A DNA stretch of 64,000 nt, taken from positions 33,541 through 97,540 of the forward strand of contig CAJUEL010000016.1 in the NCBI GenBank assembly GCA_910585455.1, given 5' to 3'. The notes under the pieces were generated by a model. It ran no database searches and was not told the origin of the DNA. It saw only the letters and a program-made list of their open reading frames with translations. The position numbers were made by a program, and so were the translations under genes. This document shows, one piece after another, positions 41,679-50,377 of this stretch (position 1 is its first letter; the number at the start of each line of letters is the position of its first letter). The stretch comes from an uncultured Eisenbergiella sp. GTDB taxonomy: Bacteria; Bacillota; Clostridia; Lachnospirales; Lachnospiraceae.

Positions 41679-43510
41679 GAAAACGTCACCTCCACTTCAT
41701 CCGGTTTTTTCCTGTAATACCGGCTCTGCACCTCGAAGACATCCGTATATTTCCCTCCCAGCGCAATCAGCTGCCCGTGGCTTCCGGTCTCCGTAATGCT
41801 CCCGTTTTCCATAAAAAAAATCCGGTCGCAAAACCTGGTGCTCGCCAGCCTGTGAGAAATAAAAATGGAAGTATTGTTCTGTGTCAGGGTGAAATATCTT
41901 TGGTACACATTGCTTTCTGAAACCGGATCGAGCGCCGCTGTCGGTTCATCCAGAATCAGCACCGGCGCGTTTTTATACAGCGCGCGCGCCAGCAGCAGAC
42001 GCTGCAGCTCACCGCCGGAAAAGCTCACCGCCTGCGCATTAAGCTCTTTTACCAGCAGCGTATCCAGCTTTTGGGGCAACGCATCAATGCGTTCCTTTAA
42101 GTCTGCAAAACCGAGGCATTGCTCCAGCCATGCTTCATCCTCTTCTCCTTTATTCACCCCGGTAATATTTTCCCTGATGGAAAACGGCAATAAATTGATT
42201 TCCTGAAACACCGTAGAAAACAGGCTGTAATATTCATCCCGCCTGAAATCCGTAGAAGCGACACCATTGATTAAAATCCGCCCTTCCGTAGGCTCCAAAA
42301 GTCCGCATAACAGCTTGACGCAGGTGGTCTTACCCGCGCCATTCATACCTACCAGCGCAATTCTTTCCCCTTTTTTTATGTGGAAAGACAAATCCTTTAT
42401 CGTATCCGCTTCCGTTCCCGGGTAGCGATAGGACACATGATCAAAAATGATTTCGCAGGGCGTCTGCCTGTATTTTTCTACAGGGACCGCATCCCTGCCT
42501 TCCCGCAGGATGCTGCTCCGGTCCGGCATGTCCAGACACTCCCTGACCGCATCCACATCCCCCTTCATCAGCCATAGCTTCTGCATCTGCTCGGCAATCT
42601 GACGGACCCAGCCGGTAAAGCCCAGCACAGCGCCAATATAAAGGACGTAATCCGCAATGGTAATCTCCCTTTGCACTGCCATTTTCATCAGATACAGATA
42701 AGCGCTGCCTTCCATTATAATCCCCATTCCTGCAGTGAGCAGGCCTGAAAGAAAATTCTTTTTTTCTATCGCAATATAATCCCTTCGAATCTCTTTGTGA
42801 AACTGGCTGAATTTGGCCTCCATCCAATGTATCATCCCATACATGCGGATATCCTTTCCCGCCTTTGGCCCGGCAGAAACCTTTTGCAGATAGCTGATCC
42901 GGCGCACGCCGTCGCCCAGAAAATTCTGCCGTTTCATCCTGTATTTCTGTCCCATATCTGAAAAAAGAAAACTGATCAGGGTTGCCATTGCCATAAGCAA
43001 CAGCAGCCAGACCGGAAGCCTGCGCAGCAAAGCAAGGTATATCAGAAAGCCGAAAATTCCGGCTCCTGTCATTACCAGATTATTCGCTGTCGTTCTGATA
43101 TAGCGCCGGCGGTTCCACATATTGCTGCTCGCTTCCGCGTATCTGCCCGAAATCTCTTTGTTCTCCAGATTCTCATAATCACAATTCATTTTTTTACAAA
43201 AAAGCTGATTCTCTATTCCCTGACACAGCTGTCCGGATTCGGCTTCCATGAGCCCCATGCTCCACTGTTCCAGAAAGCTTGCCAGAATCATGACGCCCGC
43301 CAAAGCTGTCACTTTCCAAACCAGCACGACAGGATCTCTCTGATTGATAATGGCTTCCACAACAATATTGGGAAGCCATATTCCGATAACAGGCAGCAAT
43401 ACTTTGGCAAGAATACAGACAGGAATCAGTTTCAGGGACTGCGGCGTATGGCTTTTCATTCCCTGTAATAAAAAAAGCAGATTCCCCCATAATGTATACT
43501 TCTTTTTCAT
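41675..43510 (-). CDS. ABC exporter half, permease fused to ATPase (first of pair)
   Basis: A 611-residue half-transporter with membrane helices in about residues 15-320 and an ATPase with Walker A GMNGAGKTT near 385, signature AVSFSGGELQRLLLARAL near 500 and Walker B VLILDEPTAALD. The start at 43510 (MKKKYTLWGN) has GGAGG nine bases upstream. The gene is translationally coupled with the following exporter half. A 250-bp region with a terminator and a 25-codon cysteine-containing open frame separates it from the histidine kinase gene. Confidence 0.9.
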   Translation of the reverse strand: MKKKYTLWGNLLFLLQGMKSHTPQSLKLIPVCILAKVLLPVIGIWLPNIVVEAIINQRDPVVLVWKVTALAGVMILASFLEQWSMGLMEAESGQLCQGIENQLFCKKMNCDYENLENKEISGRYAEASSNMWNRRRYIRTTANNLVMTGAGIFGFLIYLALLRRLPVWLLLLMAMATLISFLFSDMGQKYRMKRQNFLGDGVRRISYLQKVSAGPKAGKDIRMYGMIHWMEAKFSQFHKEIRRDYIAIEKKNFLSGLLTAGMGIIMEGSAYLYLMKMAVQREITIADYVLYIGAVLGFTGWVRQIAEQMQKLWLMKGDVDAVRECLDMPDRSSILREGRDAVPVEKYRQTPCEIIFDHVSYRYPGTEADTIKDLSFHIKKGERIALVGMNGAGKTTCVKLLCGLLEPTEGRILINGVASTDFRRDEYYSLFSTVFQEINLLPFSIRENITGVNKGEEDEAWLEQCLGFADLKERIDALPQKLDTLLVKELNAQAVSFSGGELQRLLLARALYKNAPVLILDEPTAALDPVSESNVYQRYFTLTQNNTSIFISHRLASTRFCDRIFFMENGSITETGSHGQLIALGGKYTDVFEVQSRYYRKKPDEVEVTFS

Positions 43511-43633
43511 TGTGAAACGCCTCCTTTCTGTCAATAACACCAATGGGCGATGAATTGCAAACCGCTGATGATCTCTGCCCTTCCTGCGATAAAACACCTC
43601 ATTTCATTGACGGAACATTACCCATTGTATAAA

Positions 43634-43711
43634 TTACCATTTTCTCTGTCCGGGCGCAACGGACATGGTAAAAAAGGCGCATTTCAGGTTGCAAACGGCG
43701 CATTTTTTCAT
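43634..43711 (-). CDS. 25-codon cysteine-rich peptide frame before the exporter pair
   Basis: Between the kinase terminator and the exporter start, an ATG at 43711 opens a frame of 25 codons ending in TAA at 43634. The peptide begins MKKCAVCNLKCAFF: three Cys in CxxCxxxC spacing within a short basic peptide. A ribosome site is weak (GGGATGG about 16 bases upstream). Placed next to an exporter pair and a LytTR/GHKL system it could be a signal or bacteriocin-like peptide, but it may be chance. Low confidence. Confidence 0.2.
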   Translation of the reverse strand: MKKCAVCNLKCAFFTMSVAPGQRKW

Positions 43712-43747
43712 GGAAAAGAAAAAGCTGCCATCCCGCACCGCCGGATG
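43712..43747 (-). terminator. terminator of the LytTR/GHKL operon
   Basis: CATCC-GGCGGTGC-GGGATG on the minus strand, followed by GCAGCTTTTTCTTTTCC. It lies 14 bp after the kinase stop and suggests that the exporter pair has its own promoter. Confidence 0.6.
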
Positions 43748-43760
43748 ACAACCGCATTCT

Positions 43761-45068
43761 TTAACCCTTCTGTTCCTGTAATATGATCACGATCCGCGTT
43801 ACAAAAATGCCGTCCCTGCATTCCCGCTCCACCGTACCGCCATATTTATTCACGACATGGTCGATATTCTTAAGCCCGATCCCATGCATATGCCTGTCAG
43901 CCTTTCCGCTGACAGGATGCTTCGCATCCACCCCGGGCGGGCAGCTGTTTTCCATTTTGACGGCAACCGCCATTCCTTCCCGTCTCATGGAAAACCGGAT
44001 CCAGCTGCCGCCTTTCAGCCGGGCGCATCCCTCCAGCGCGTTATCCCAAAGATTGCCCAACAGCGCGCACCAGTCCGTGATCCCGTCCACATTCAGTGCG
44101 GGCAATCCTCCCTCATACTGTTCCTGCACCTTTATTCCCTGCTTTTTGGCCTCCGCAATTTTCATCTGAAGCAGGTAGTCCAGCACAGGCAGGCCCAGCC
44201 TGATCAATTTTTTCTCTTCCCCGGCCTTAAGCAGGCCTTTCAGATATTCTTCTGCGCCGGGAATATCCCCCTCCGAAAGCATGCCCTGCAGCAGGATCAG
44301 GTGGTTTCTAAAATCGTGGTAAATCCGCTCCCTTTCCCGTTTTTCCTTCTCCATGACCTGAATCTGTCCTGCGTATAGCGCATTCTGCTTTCCCGCCTGT
44401 TCATACCGGAAGCGGTATTGCTGCAGGATGAGCAAAAATACCAGAATGAGGAGCAGGATCGGATACAGGAAAAAGAGAAGCTTCCAGCCACGGATGGACT
44501 GCTCCTCCCTGCCGGGCAGAAAAACACCGTCGCAGATAATCAGGCTCACGTGCTCAAAAGCTACAACCATGATCCACAGCCTTGTTCCGCTCTTCAAATA
44601 CCGCACCGCTTCTTTTCGGTATCGGTACAATACTGCGATTCCGACCGCTACAATTCCTCTGGAAATCCCAAAAAACAAAGCCCACTCCGGTCTGAAGGTC
44701 AAATTATCGGCAAGAAACTGCTGTTCCGCACGAAGCAGCTTCCAGGCAATATAGAAAGTCAGATCCAGGCAATACAGCGTCTCAAAACAGAGCGTCTGAA
44801 AAATCCAGACAGGCCATTTTTCCTTTTTATAGCAGATAAAATCAAGTCCTCCACAAAATACGACCGTTACCACCAGCCACCCTCTGGAATACATGATCAT
44901 TGTTCTCTGATATATTGTCAGGCCCGCCAGAATCGCGACGCCAGCCGCCATAACCCATCGCCGGACACCTTCCGTTCTTTCCCGCAAAATCCATCTGACA
45001 CCCCACCATACGAGCGCGAACTCCGCTATTGTCAATATGGTCTGCATCCCCCGAAGCACATTCACCAT
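43761..45068 (-). CDS. GHKL-domain sensor histidine kinase (AgrC/LytS-like)
   Basis: A 435-residue kinase. Residues about 1-225 contain six or seven membrane helices; a coiled-coil linker (KQNALYAGQIQVMEKEKRE) leads to the phosphoacceptor H in YHDFRNHLILLQ near 245, and the GHKL ATPase has LLGNLWDNALEGC near 340 and HGIGLKNIDHVVNKYGG near 400. This is the class that pairs with LytTR response regulators and often senses peptides. Its start at 45068 overlaps the response regulator stop by 7 bp. The order regulator-then-kinase is the reverse of agr operons. Confidence 0.88.
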   Translation of the reverse strand: MVNVLRGMQTILTIAEFALVWWGVRWILRERTEGVRRWVMAAGVAILAGLTIYQRTMIMYSRGWLVVTVVFCGGLDFICYKKEKWPVWIFQTLCFETLYCLDLTFYIAWKLLRAEQQFLADNLTFRPEWALFFGISRGIVAVGIAVLYRYRKEAVRYLKSGTRLWIMVVAFEHVSLIICDGVFLPGREEQSIRGWKLLFFLYPILLLILVFLLILQQYRFRYEQAGKQNALYAGQIQVMEKEKRERERIYHDFRNHLILLQGMLSEGDIPGAEEYLKGLLKAGEEKKLIRLGLPVLDYLLQMKIAEAKKQGIKVQEQYEGGLPALNVDGITDWCALLGNLWDNALEGCARLKGGSWIRFSMRREGMAVAVKMENSCPPGVDAKHPVSGKADRHMHGIGLKNIDHVVNKYGGTVERECRDGIFVTRIVIILQEQKG

Positions 45069-45781
45069 GATTCCTCCATATACGCCATCACCTTCTCCCG
45101 CACCCCGTCCATGTGCATTCGTCCGATCCCGATGCGTTCGCCGTTTGCCATAACGACTTCTTTTCCTTTCCATTTCCGTATCTTCCGGAGGTTGACAATG
45201 CATCCTCTTTTGACAAGGATAAACTGCTTATGAGCCGCCAGCTCTCTCTGCAGGTCCCACATGGATTTTCTGGTCTGTACCGTTTCCTTCCTGCCGCCCA
45301 GAACAAAGTGGCAATAGTTCCCCTCTTTATAGGCGTAAACAATGTCATCCACCGGAACGGTTTCCATGCTGTTTGGCGTGCAGATTCTGTAAACCTTTTC
45401 CCTGGCTTCCTCCAGATGCCGGTTGATCCTTCCGATCAGCACGTCCCATCCGTCCTCTAACCTGTCCTTTGTCAGATAGCCGAAGGCGTTCACATTGTAG
45501 CCGTCCATCGCGTAGTCCGGCCAGGAGGAAAGAAAGACGATCAAAAGTCTGCCGTCCATTTCATGGGCATGTTCTGCCAGCGTCATGCCGTCCATGGACG
45601 GCATGACAACATCAAAAAAGCAGAGCTGACAGCGCTTTTCCTGCCGCAACCCATCCAGAAAATCCTGCGGCTTTAAATATATGTCGATGGAAATTTCCTC
45701 CGGAAAATCTGTTTTCAGAAGCCTGTTCTTTAATTTTGTGGCATACTCTTTGTCGTCTTCAACGATTGCTATTCTTATCAT
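45062..45781 (-). CDS. LytTR-family response regulator
   Basis: A 239-residue protein: receiver domain with acidic pair EDD at 8-10, phosphoacceptor D in CFFDVVMPSMDG near 57 and the conserved Lys in LTKDRL near 107, followed by a LytTR DNA-binding domain (about 140-235; VKRGCIVNLRKIRKW). LytTR regulators bind pairs of short direct repeats upstream of exporter, bacteriocin and cell-envelope genes. The start at 45781 has GGAGG about 11 bases upstream. The exporter pair downstream is the likely target. Upstream DNA is a 113-bp tandem repeat. Confidence 0.9.
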   Translation of the reverse strand: MIRIAIVEDDKEYATKLKNRLLKTDFPEEISIDIYLKPQDFLDGLRQEKRCQLCFFDVVMPSMDGMTLAEHAHEMDGRLLIVFLSSWPDYAMDGYNVNAFGYLTKDRLEDGWDVLIGRINRHLEEAREKVYRICTPNSMETVPVDDIVYAYKEGNYCHFVLGGRKETVQTRKSMWDLQRELAAHKQFILVKRGCIVNLRKIRKWKGKEVVMANGERIGIGRMHMDGVREKVMAYMEESW

Positions 45782-45808
45782 GGATTCTTTCTCCTCCCGA
45801 TGGATTCG

Positions 45809-46041
45809 GTGAGCGGGCGCTTCTGGCTTCTCTTTACTCCGCCGGGCACGCTCGAAAACGCTTTGCGTTTCCTCGCTTTGCGGCTTTCGCCGCATACAAT
45901 AAAACCGGAAGACTCTGTACGGTGAGCGAGCTTTTCTGGCTTCTCTTTACTCCGCCGGGCACGCTCGAAAACGCTTTGCGTTTCCTCGCTTTGCGGCTTT
46001 CGCCGCATACAATAAAACCGAAAAACTCTGTACGGTGAGCG
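45809..46041. repeat. 113-bp tandem duplication upstream of the LytTR regulator
   Basis: Two near-identical units start at about 45809 and 45921 (GGTGAGCG, then CTGGCTTCTCTTTACTCC, CTCGAAAACGCTTTGCG and CTTTGCGGCTTTCGCCGC), and the start of a third (GGTGAGCGAGCT) appears at 46034. Each unit ends with CAATAAAACCG..ACTCTGTAC, which is one arm of the hairpin at 46010-46073. The unit itself is rich in small inverted repeats. No reading frame is credible. Confidence 0.9.
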
Positions 46042-46073
46042 AGCTCCCCGTACAGAGTCTTCCGGTTTTATTG
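46010..46073 (-). terminator. long hairpin terminator after the SleB-type gene
   Basis: CAATAAAACCGGAAGACTCT and the following GTACGG pair with CCGTACAGAGTTTTTCGGTT and TTATTG on the minus strand: about 25 bp stem with one or two mismatches, 15 bp past the stop codon, with T-rich 3' side. Confidence 0.75.
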
Positions 46074-46087
46074 TGCCCGGCTCAATG

Positions 46088-47263
46088 CTAGTAAAAGATG
46101 TGGTCCCCAATCTGTGTCCCTGTTAAGCCGGGAATGGGGGTGCGGAAGTAGACGCAGCGGCCTACGTTGGTGTAGCCTGCCATGGCCTCGTCGGCGGCGC
46201 GGTAGCAGGCGGCGGTGGCGCGGTCGTTGGCGAGGGCGAGGGCGAGGTGGCCGTCCAGGACCGGGGAAAACTGTTTGTTCTGGTAGATGACGCCGGAAAC
46301 CGTGTTGGGGTAGACGGCGCTCAGCACGCGGTTGATCACGACCGCGCCGACGGCGAGCTGTCCCTCGTAGGGCTGGTTGCCCGCTTCACAGTAAATCAGG
46401 TTTGCCAGCAGATATCTGTCCTCATCCGAGAAATTCACTTCCGAAATGTCTCTCCAGGCGGATCTGGCGGCGAGCTTGGATTTGGCGATTTCTTCCTCCA
46501 ACTGCTTTTGCAGGGCGGCGATGTTCTGGTTCTGCGCCTTGATCTGGGCGGCGAGGGCGTCCGCCTGCGCCTGCGCGTCCTCAATCTGGCTGACATAGCC
46601 GGCGATTCCGCTTCTGGTGCTGCTCACGCTGCTGGCGATTTTGCTCTTTTCCTGCTCCGCCTGCGCCTGCAGCTCGTCCAGCTTTTCCTTTTCTTCCTGC
46701 AGCCTTGCCTCCAGCTCTTCGATCGCCTCCCGCTGCGCTTTGAACTGGAGCAGCATTTTCCGGTCATATTCCTGCAGCTTCTGGATGTAGGTGCTCTGGT
46801 TCAGCATTTCACTGAAGCTTTTTGCGTTGATCAAAAGCTCCAGATAGGTCTGATTTCCTTCTTCGTACAGATAACGGATGCGGCGCTTCATGGCGGCGTA
46901 CTGGGAAGCCTCTGTCTCTTTGGCAAGCTCCAGCTTTTGCTGCGTCTCCCAGATTTCATCGTTTTTTTCTATGATATCATTCTCGATTTGTTCCAGGTTC
47001 TCGCTGATTTCCATCAACTCCTCAGTCAGGCTGTTTAACTGTCCCTGAAGGGAATTGCGCGCGCTGTTTAAGCCACCGAGATTGTCCTCTGTGGCTTTTT
47101 TGGCATCCTCGGTCGCCTTTTTCTCTTCCTTCGCCTTGTTAATCTGTTCTCTGATTGAATCGATCGTGCTGTTGTTATCCGCCCGCGCTGTCATTTCCGG
47201 CATTCCTGCGCATAATATGCACACCAGCATACAACAGACGAGCCTGCGCCCCGGCACCTTCAT
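46088..47263 (-). CDS. secreted coiled-coil protein with SleB-type cell wall hydrolase domain
   Basis: A 391-residue exported protein: signal peptide (about 1-28, cleavage near TARADN), a long coiled coil from about 30 to 265 like the CwlO/FtsEX-regulated N-termini (TEDNLGGLNSARNSLQGQ and repeats rich in Glu, Lys, Gln), and a C-terminal Hydrolase_2/SleB domain starting EDRYLLANLIYCEAGNQPYEG near 285 with the catalytic Glu in YCEAGN. SleB-type domains are lytic transglycosylases; the combination suggests a peptidoglycan-remodelling enzyme. The start at 47263 has GGAAGG 9 bases upstream. It is the last gene of the rpiB-upp-dCMP deaminase run. Confidence 0.88.
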   Translation of the reverse strand: MKVPGRRLVCCMLVCILCAGMPEMTARADNNSTIDSIREQINKAKEEKKATEDAKKATEDNLGGLNSARNSLQGQLNSLTEELMEISENLEQIENDIIEKNDEIWETQQKLELAKETEASQYAAMKRRIRYLYEEGNQTYLELLINAKSFSEMLNQSTYIQKLQEYDRKMLLQFKAQREAIEELEARLQEEKEKLDELQAQAEQEKSKIASSVSSTRSGIAGYVSQIEDAQAQADALAAQIKAQNQNIAALQKQLEEEIAKSKLAARSAWRDISEVNFSDEDRYLLANLIYCEAGNQPYEGQLAVGAVVINRVLSAVYPNTVSGVIYQNKQFSPVLDGHLALALANDRATAACYRAADEAMAGYTNVGRCVYFRTPIPGLTGTQIGDHIFY

Positions 47264-47289
47264 CTTAAAACATCCTTCCTCTGTCGTTC

Positions 47290-47769
47290 TTACAGTTCCA
47301 TCTTCACAACGCGCCCGCTCCTTAAATAGGACCTCCAGGCAACGCCCGCTGCCCGAAACATCCGCTTGGATGCGCGCACGGACGGCGTGTCCGCGTATTT
47401 GTCGCAATCATATATCACTTCTTTGATCCCGCTTTGAATGATCGCTTTGGCGCACTCATTGCAGGGGAACAGGGTAACGTACAGCGTCGCTCCCGCAAGG
47501 CTGCCTCCCCTGAAATTCAAAATCGCATTCAGTTCGCTATGGGTTACATAAGAGTACTTAGTCTCCAGCTCGTCCCCTTCTCTTTCCCAGGGAAATTCAT
47601 CATCGGAGCATCCGGTCGGAAGACCATTATATCCGATGGACAAAATTTTATGATCCTGACTGACGATACAGGCTCCCACCTGTGTGCCGGGGTCCTTGGA
47701 ACGCATGCCCGCCAGCATGGCGACCCCCATGAAATACTCGTCCCAGGAAATATAATCCTCTCTTTTCAT
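47290..47769 (-). CDS. dCMP deaminase (ComEB-like)
   Basis: A 159-residue zinc-dependent deaminase converting dCMP to dUMP for thymidylate synthesis. Zinc-site motifs: HSELNAI near residue 77 (His and catalytic Glu) and PCNECAKAI near 106 (two Cys). A Gly/Asp-rich insert NGLPTGCSDDEFPW near 48 is the usual dNTP-regulated segment. The start ATG follows CAGGAGAG. It is third in a minus-strand run after rpiB and upp, a combination conserved in many Clostridia. Confidence 0.92.
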   Translation of the reverse strand: MKREDYISWDEYFMGVAMLAGMRSKDPGTQVGACIVSQDHKILSIGYNGLPTGCSDDEFPWEREGDELETKYSYVTHSELNAILNFRGGSLAGATLYVTLFPCNECAKAIIQSGIKEVIYDCDKYADTPSVRASKRMFRAAGVAWRSYLRSGRVVKMEL

Positions 47770-47825
47770 GCAGCTCTCCTGTCAGATTCCCGGTTAATGC
47801 CCGAATCGGTCCGGCTTGTCTCCTA

Positions 47826-48455
47826 TCATTTCGTGCCGAAAATCCGGTCGCCCGCATCGCCCAGACCCGGAACGATATAGCCATGGTCATTTAAGTGATC
47901 ATCCAGCGCGCCGATGTACACATCCACATCCGGATGCGCCTCCTGCATCGCCTTCACGCCTTCCGGCGCAGCGATGATGCACATAAAGTGGATCTTTTTG
48001 CAGCCCTTATCCTTCAGCATCTGGATCGCCGCCACGGAGGAGCCTCCCGTCGCCAGCATGGGATCCACCACAAAGACCTCACGCTCCGCGCAGTCCGCAG
48101 GCAGCTTACAGTAATATTCCACCGGCTTTAAGGTTTCCGGATCCCGGTAAAGACCGATATGTCCCACCTTTGCCGCCGGAATCAGCTGCAGCACGCCATC
48201 CACCATGCCAAGCCCTGCGCGCAGGATCGGGACGATCGCCATTTTCCTGCCCTTTAACTCCTTTGCGGTCGCCTTACAGATCGGCGTCTCGATCTCCACA
48301 TCGGCAAGCTGCAGATCCCGCGTGGCTTCAAAACAGATCAGCATGGCAATTTCACCGATCGTCTGCCGAAAATCCTTGGTTCCCGTCTCTTTTCTCCTGA
48401 TCAGGCCGATTTTATGCTGAATCAGCGGATGATCCATAATCACTACCTTTGCCAT
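47826..48455 (-). CDS. upp: uracil phosphoribosyltransferase
   Basis: A 209-residue UPRT that salvages uracil with PRPP to UMP. It has the N-terminal DHPLIQHKIGLIR, LRAGLGMVDG near 78, the PRPP loop VVDPMLATGGS near 128-138 and a C-terminal GLGDAGDRIFGT uracil-binding end. Length is exact for the family. GGAGG lies upstream of the ATG. It is 36 bp downstream of rpiB. Confidence 0.97.
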   Translation of the reverse strand: MAKVVIMDHPLIQHKIGLIRRKETGTKDFRQTIGEIAMLICFEATRDLQLADVEIETPICKATAKELKGRKMAIVPILRAGLGMVDGVLQLIPAAKVGHIGLYRDPETLKPVEYYCKLPADCAEREVFVVDPMLATGGSSVAAIQMLKDKGCKKIHFMCIIAAPEGVKAMQEAHPDVDVYIGALDDHLNDHGYIVPGLGDAGDRIFGTK

Positions 48456-48490
48456 TGTCCGTACTCCTCCTTTTTTCGTTTCCTATAACG

Positions 48491-48919
48491 TTATTCTTCC
48501 ATCTTTCCCACTCTTCTGGCGTGCTTTTCCTCCCCCGGAAAAGGCGTATTCAAAAAGGTATCCAGAATGCTCATCGCCAGATTGGGCCCCACAATGCCCG
48601 CCCCCATGGCAAGCATGTTCGCATTGTTATGCTCTCTTGTCAGCCTCGCGGAAACCGTATCGCTGCACAGCGCGCAGCGGACTCCTTTCACCTTGTTCGC
48701 CACGATGGAAATGCCGATTCCCGTGGTGCAGATCACCACGCCCTTCTCACATTCCCCGCTCGCCACCGCCTGTGCCGCCGGTCTGCCAAAATCCGGATAA
48801 TCACAGGACTCTTTGCCGTAGCAGCCAAAATCCCGATAGGCGATCCCCTTTTCCTCCAGATACGCAATCACCTGACATTTCAAATCGTAACCGCCGTGAT
48901 CACTCGCCAATGCAATCAT
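48491..48919 (-). CDS. rpiB: ribose-5-phosphate isomerase B
   Basis: A 142-residue RpiB/LacA-type isomerase interconverting ribose-5-phosphate and ribulose-5-phosphate. ASDHGGYDLK (residues 5-14), VVICTTGIGISIVANKVKG near 62 (with active-site Cys in CTTGIG) and the basic EHNNANMLAMGA near 97 are diagnostic. AGGAGG lies eight to nine bases upstream. First gene of the rpiB-upp-dCMP deaminase unit, downstream of Sua5. Confidence 0.95.
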   Translation of the reverse strand: MIALASDHGGYDLKCQVIAYLEEKGIAYRDFGCYGKESCDYPDFGRPAAQAVASGECEKGVVICTTGIGISIVANKVKGVRCALCSDTVSARLTREHNNANMLAMGAGIVGPNLAMSILDTFLNTPFPGEEKHARRVGKMEE

Positions 48920-49071
48920 CTCTTTCTTCCTCCTTTTTCATATCGTCATATTTTTATCATTTTTTAGGTTTTTCCAAAAAGAATCCTGTAGAGCAAACTT
49001 CTCCGCCTGCAGTAAGGAAAATAATGCCGCCATCCTCCATCCCGCCGCAGTGTGCCCCGTCCAAAGGGCTT

Positions 49072-50133
49072 TTATACGATTTCCACGCGATGTCCCGCCG
49101 CCTTAAGCAACCGGTTCATGATCGCCTGCCCGAAGCCATGTTCCGCAAAGGATTCCGCATACATCACCGTCATCCCTTCATCGTCAAATTCCCGCAAAAT
49201 CCGATAAAGGTTTCTGCCCACCGCCGCCTCGTCGCTGCGGCTGCCCGCGCTTTTTACGCTGTCCGCCTGACTGTCCGTCAAATAACGCTGGACCGTCTCA
49301 TCGGTGGCGATGATGCCGACCCGCTCGCCGCATGCCTTCGCCGACCGGCTCTTTTCACAGATACTCCTGACTACGGTCTCAGACGCTCCCTCCACGATGG
49401 AAAGCGTCCCCTTCGGCGCATAATGTTTATAACGCATGCCGGGCGCCTTTGGTCGCAGCCTGCAGTCTACATCCAGAATCGTTTTATCCACCTCCACGGT
49501 GTTTAAAACCTCCTCCAGCATTTCCTTCGTGATAAATCCGGGACGCAGAATCATCGGTTCCGCCCCGGTCAGGTCCACAATTGTGGATTCCAGGCCGATT
49601 CCCACCTCTCCGCCGTCCAGAATCATCTCGATCCTTCCGTCCATATCCTCCTGCACGTAACGCGCAAGCGTCGGGCTTGGTCTTCCCGATGCGTTGGCGC
49701 TGGGCGCCGCCACAAATCCTCCCGCCGCCTCTATGAACGCCAGCGCCCGCAGGTCTGCCGGGAACCTGACCGCCACCGTGGAAAGCCCGCCGGTGGTTTC
49801 CTGCGGCACAAGATCAGTCTTCCTTAAAATCATGGTGAGCGGTCCCGGCCAGAATGCCTTTGCCAGCTTACGCGCTTCCTCCGGCACCGGTTCCGCGATT
49901 TTATAAATATCCTCCCACCGGCAAATATGCACGATGAGGGGGTTGTCCGAGGGACGTCCCTTCGCTTCATAAATTTTCCGGGAAGAGTCGGGATTGAGCG
50001 CATCCCCGCCCAGCCCATAGACGGTTTCCGTGGGAAATGCCACCAGACCGCCGTTCTTTATGATCTGTCCCGCCAGACGGATTGGCTCTGCCTCCGGCTG
50101 TCCCCCGTCGATTTTTATCAGTTTTGTTTCCAC
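49072..50133 (-). CDS. L-threonylcarbamoyladenylate synthase, Sua5 type
   Basis: A 353-residue Sua5/YwlC enzyme forming threonylcarbamoyl-AMP for the t6A37 modification of ANN-decoding tRNAs. The YrdC domain (about 10-205) has GGLVAFPTETVYGLG, KIYEAKGRPSDNPL and SANASGRPSPT; a Sua5 C-terminal domain (about 225-350) follows. I chose the GTG at 50133 because AGCGGAGG lies 8 bases upstream; in-frame ATGs at 50181 and 50232 give longer N-termini that lie outside the domain. Neighbours rpiB and upp match a conserved Clostridia order. Confidence 0.9.
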   Translation of the reverse strand: METKLIKIDGGQPEAEPIRLAGQIIKNGGLVAFPTETVYGLGGDALNPDSSRKIYEAKGRPSDNPLIVHICRWEDIYKIAEPVPEEARKLAKAFWPGPLTMILRKTDLVPQETTGGLSTVAVRFPADLRALAFIEAAGGFVAAPSANASGRPSPTLARYVQEDMDGRIEMILDGGEVGIGLESTIVDLTGAEPMILRPGFITKEMLEEVLNTVEVDKTILDVDCRLRPKAPGMRYKHYAPKGTLSIVEGASETVVRSICEKSRSAKACGERVGIIATDETVQRYLTDSQADSVKSAGSRSDEAAVGRNLYRILREFDDEGMTVMYAESFAEHGFGQAIMNRLLKAAGHRVEIV

Positions 50134-50290
50134 AAAAACAGCCTCCGCTTTGTATACTGTTTCCTCCGGTAATATGCTCTGCATTTCCGGAACCGCAGGC
50201 AATCTGCTCACCTGTTTTGTACAGTATAACACATCAGAGGCTTTGATGCAAAAAATATTATTGCGGCACGCAAAAAGACGCGCTGCTGGT

Positions 50291-50350
50291 GTTACTTTTC
50301 ATGCGCCGTCTGCTCCTTCCGGTCGCGCTCCCCGCCCCATGAAAAGTAAC
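50291..50350. repeat. family B palindrome
   Basis: GTTACTTTTCATG and CATGAAAAGTAAC bracket about 34 bp of GC-rich sequence; the stem is extended by GCGC/GCGC blocks. It lies between the amidase and Sua5 genes. The arms match those at 63102-63157 (GTTACTTTTCACGG..CCGTGAAAAGTAAC). Confidence 0.85.
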
Positions 50351-50377
50351 CTGCTGGTCATAGAGTTGGCGGTAACA

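Noticed and set aside
45736..46038. 100-codon frame with internally repeated peptide
   Set aside because: The repeat in the peptide reflects the 113-bp DNA duplication; frames differ between units, so it is not a conserved protein repeat.
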